Source: Candidatus Poribacteria bacterium (GTDB lineage Bacteria > Poribacteria > WGA-4E > JAJDTR01). Taken from it: 64,000 nt of DNA. The notes under the pieces are model-generated. The model had not been told where the DNA came from. It did not search any database and was given only the letters and a program-made list of their open reading frames with translations. The DNA is taken from the NCBI GenBank assembly GCA_028820655.1, contig JAPPIK010000021.1, positions 218,113 to 282,112 of the forward strand, given 5' to 3'. Both the position numbers and the translations under genes were made by a program. Positions 63,481 through 64,000 of this stretch are shown one piece after another. The first letter of the stretch is position 1, and every line of letters starts with the position of its first letter.

Positions 63481-64000
63481 TTAGAATGGAGCGAGGTTTC
63501 CCAATGCATTAAATTCAAACGGTTTCACTTCGCCGATAATCTCAAGATCACTGCGCAGTTCCACATCCTCAATGAAGGCTTCGGAGATATCCAGAGTTGC
63601 TAACACGAGCGTGCTTTCAACTCGCGCCATTTTCGCTTCTTCGGGAGGAGTCAATCCAATCGTATTTAATGCGACCTCAATGGCTTCTTTATCTGTATCG
63701 TAGTAAAACGGAATTTTGGATTTCTGAGGCCCCAAACCTGTGATGCCGTTCATGTACGTCGCATGCCGGTCCACCTTTTCAACGAGTCGTGTCGTCGTAA
63801 AGTCTGCGAGACCAACCCCCGTAGCGTTGCCATTGCTCTCTTCGGTGAGGTCTCGAACAAAGATTCGCAGTATGGCGGGCTTTTCAGGCTCAGGTTCAAA
63901 GTTTTGCATCATGCGGCCTATAACATTCGTGTCCATACCGGTTCCGCTAATATTCTTCCCCATCCAATCTATCACCAAGAGATCGAGTGTGTCGAACGGC
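63481..64000 (-). CDS. LarA-like / DUF2088 lactate racemase-family protein, N-terminus beyond window
   Basis: The frame is open to the window edge, so only the C-terminal 173 residues are present. The segment DLLVIDWMGKNISGTGMDTNVIGR-like (shown as DWMGKNISGTGMDTN and NVIGRM) is a hallmark I associate with lactate-racemase-domain (DUF2088) proteins. GLADFTTTRLVEKVDRHATYMN follows. The family includes nickel-pincer lactate racemase, but many members act on other 2-hydroxyacids or are uncharacterised. The residues that bind the nickel cofactor would be upstream of the visible part. The gene is on the same strand as ubiX, 165 bases before it. Confidence 0.7.
   Translation of the reverse strand, partial: PFDTLDLLVIDWMGKNISGTGMDTNVIGRMMQNFEPEPEKPAILRIFVRDLTEESNGNATGVGLADFTTTRLVEKVDRHATYMNGITGLGPQKSKIPFYYDTDKEAIEVALNTIGLTPPEEAKMARVESTLVLATLDISEAFIEDVELRSDLEIIGEVKPFEFNALGNLAPF

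Overview
The window is about 64 kb of a bacterial chromosome at roughly 48-50% GC. It is gene-dense, with mostly short spacers, ATG, GTG and TTG starts and clear GGAGG-type ribosome binding sites. Several promoters match the TTGACA-17-TATAAT consensus. I found no tRNA, rRNA, CRISPR array, prophage or intact insertion sequence. Gene content suggests an uncultured, probably marine or host-associated didermic bacterium: Wzi-like and OmpA-like envelope proteins, several lipoproteins, phytanoyl-CoA-dioxygenase-like proteins, a corrinoid methyl-transfer operon, futalosine-type menaquinone genes and dispersed short repeats. Candidatus Poribacteria would fit, but this is inference from gene style, not from a marker gene.

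Layout. 1-613 is a truncated DAHP synthase gene (minus strand). 1492-4872 is a TCA block (gltA, icd, mdh). 4873-4958 is a structured spacer leading into a corrinoid one-carbon operon (4985-11942): corrinoid protein, ASKHA/ferredoxin reactivator, methylenetetrahydrofolate reductase fused to its zinc-cysteine partner domain, pterin-binding methyltransferase and a small 'virulence factor' domain protein. A broken DNA methyltransferase gene (9364-10604) lies inside it. mqnC and purC follow. 14.0-20.5 kb holds lipoproteins, a NUDIX hydrolase, a flavin disulfide oxidoreductase, an OmpA-like lipoprotein and a peroxiredoxin. 21.0-31.7 kb holds a ThDP enzyme, three secreted proteins (TPR, a four-repeat plus beta-propeller protein, and a conserved unknown), NAD synthetase and a Wzi-like barrel. 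32.1-36.6 kb carries purF, purM and folD plus small membrane proteins. 36.6-38.2 kb is a 1.6 kb non-coding stretch with promoters, hairpins and repeats. 38.2-46.8 kb is accessory: FIST protein, D-amino-acid-oxidase-like flavoprotein, MNT/HEPN pair, zinc alcohol dehydrogenase, UbiA-type enzyme, a permease with a histidine-rich tail, and two PhyH-like oxygenases. 46.8-50.0 kb is tRNA modification (queG, tgt, truA). 50.1-50.5 kb has a consensus promoter with no recognised gene. 50.7-56.3 kb holds a GH36-like lipoprotein candidate, a DapL-like aminotransferase, a sigma-70 factor and an NfuA-like carrier. 56.4-64.0 kb is mostly minus strand: Gfo/Idh/MocA oxidoreductase, a standalone ThrRS-type editing domain, a DUF6178-like protein split into two genes, a DUF1611 protein, UbiA and UbiX homologues and a truncated LarA-like gene; one CopD-like membrane gene is on the plus strand.

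How the parts fit. The corrinoid operon would move methyl groups from an unseen methylated substrate onto a corrinoid, then onto tetrahydrofolate, then oxidise methyl-THF through the MetF-type reductase and FolD (also in the window). MqnC with the UbiA and UbiX homologues points to menaquinone made by the futalosine route. purC, purF and purM give part of purine synthesis; queG and tgt give the end of queuosine synthesis. The most unusual items are the gene-less consensus promoters at 37.15 and 50.12 kb, the structured spacer before the corrinoid operon, the corrinoid operon without a substrate-specific methyltransferase, the 24-histidine permease tail, and the ThrRS-editing/split DUF6178/DUF1611 cluster.
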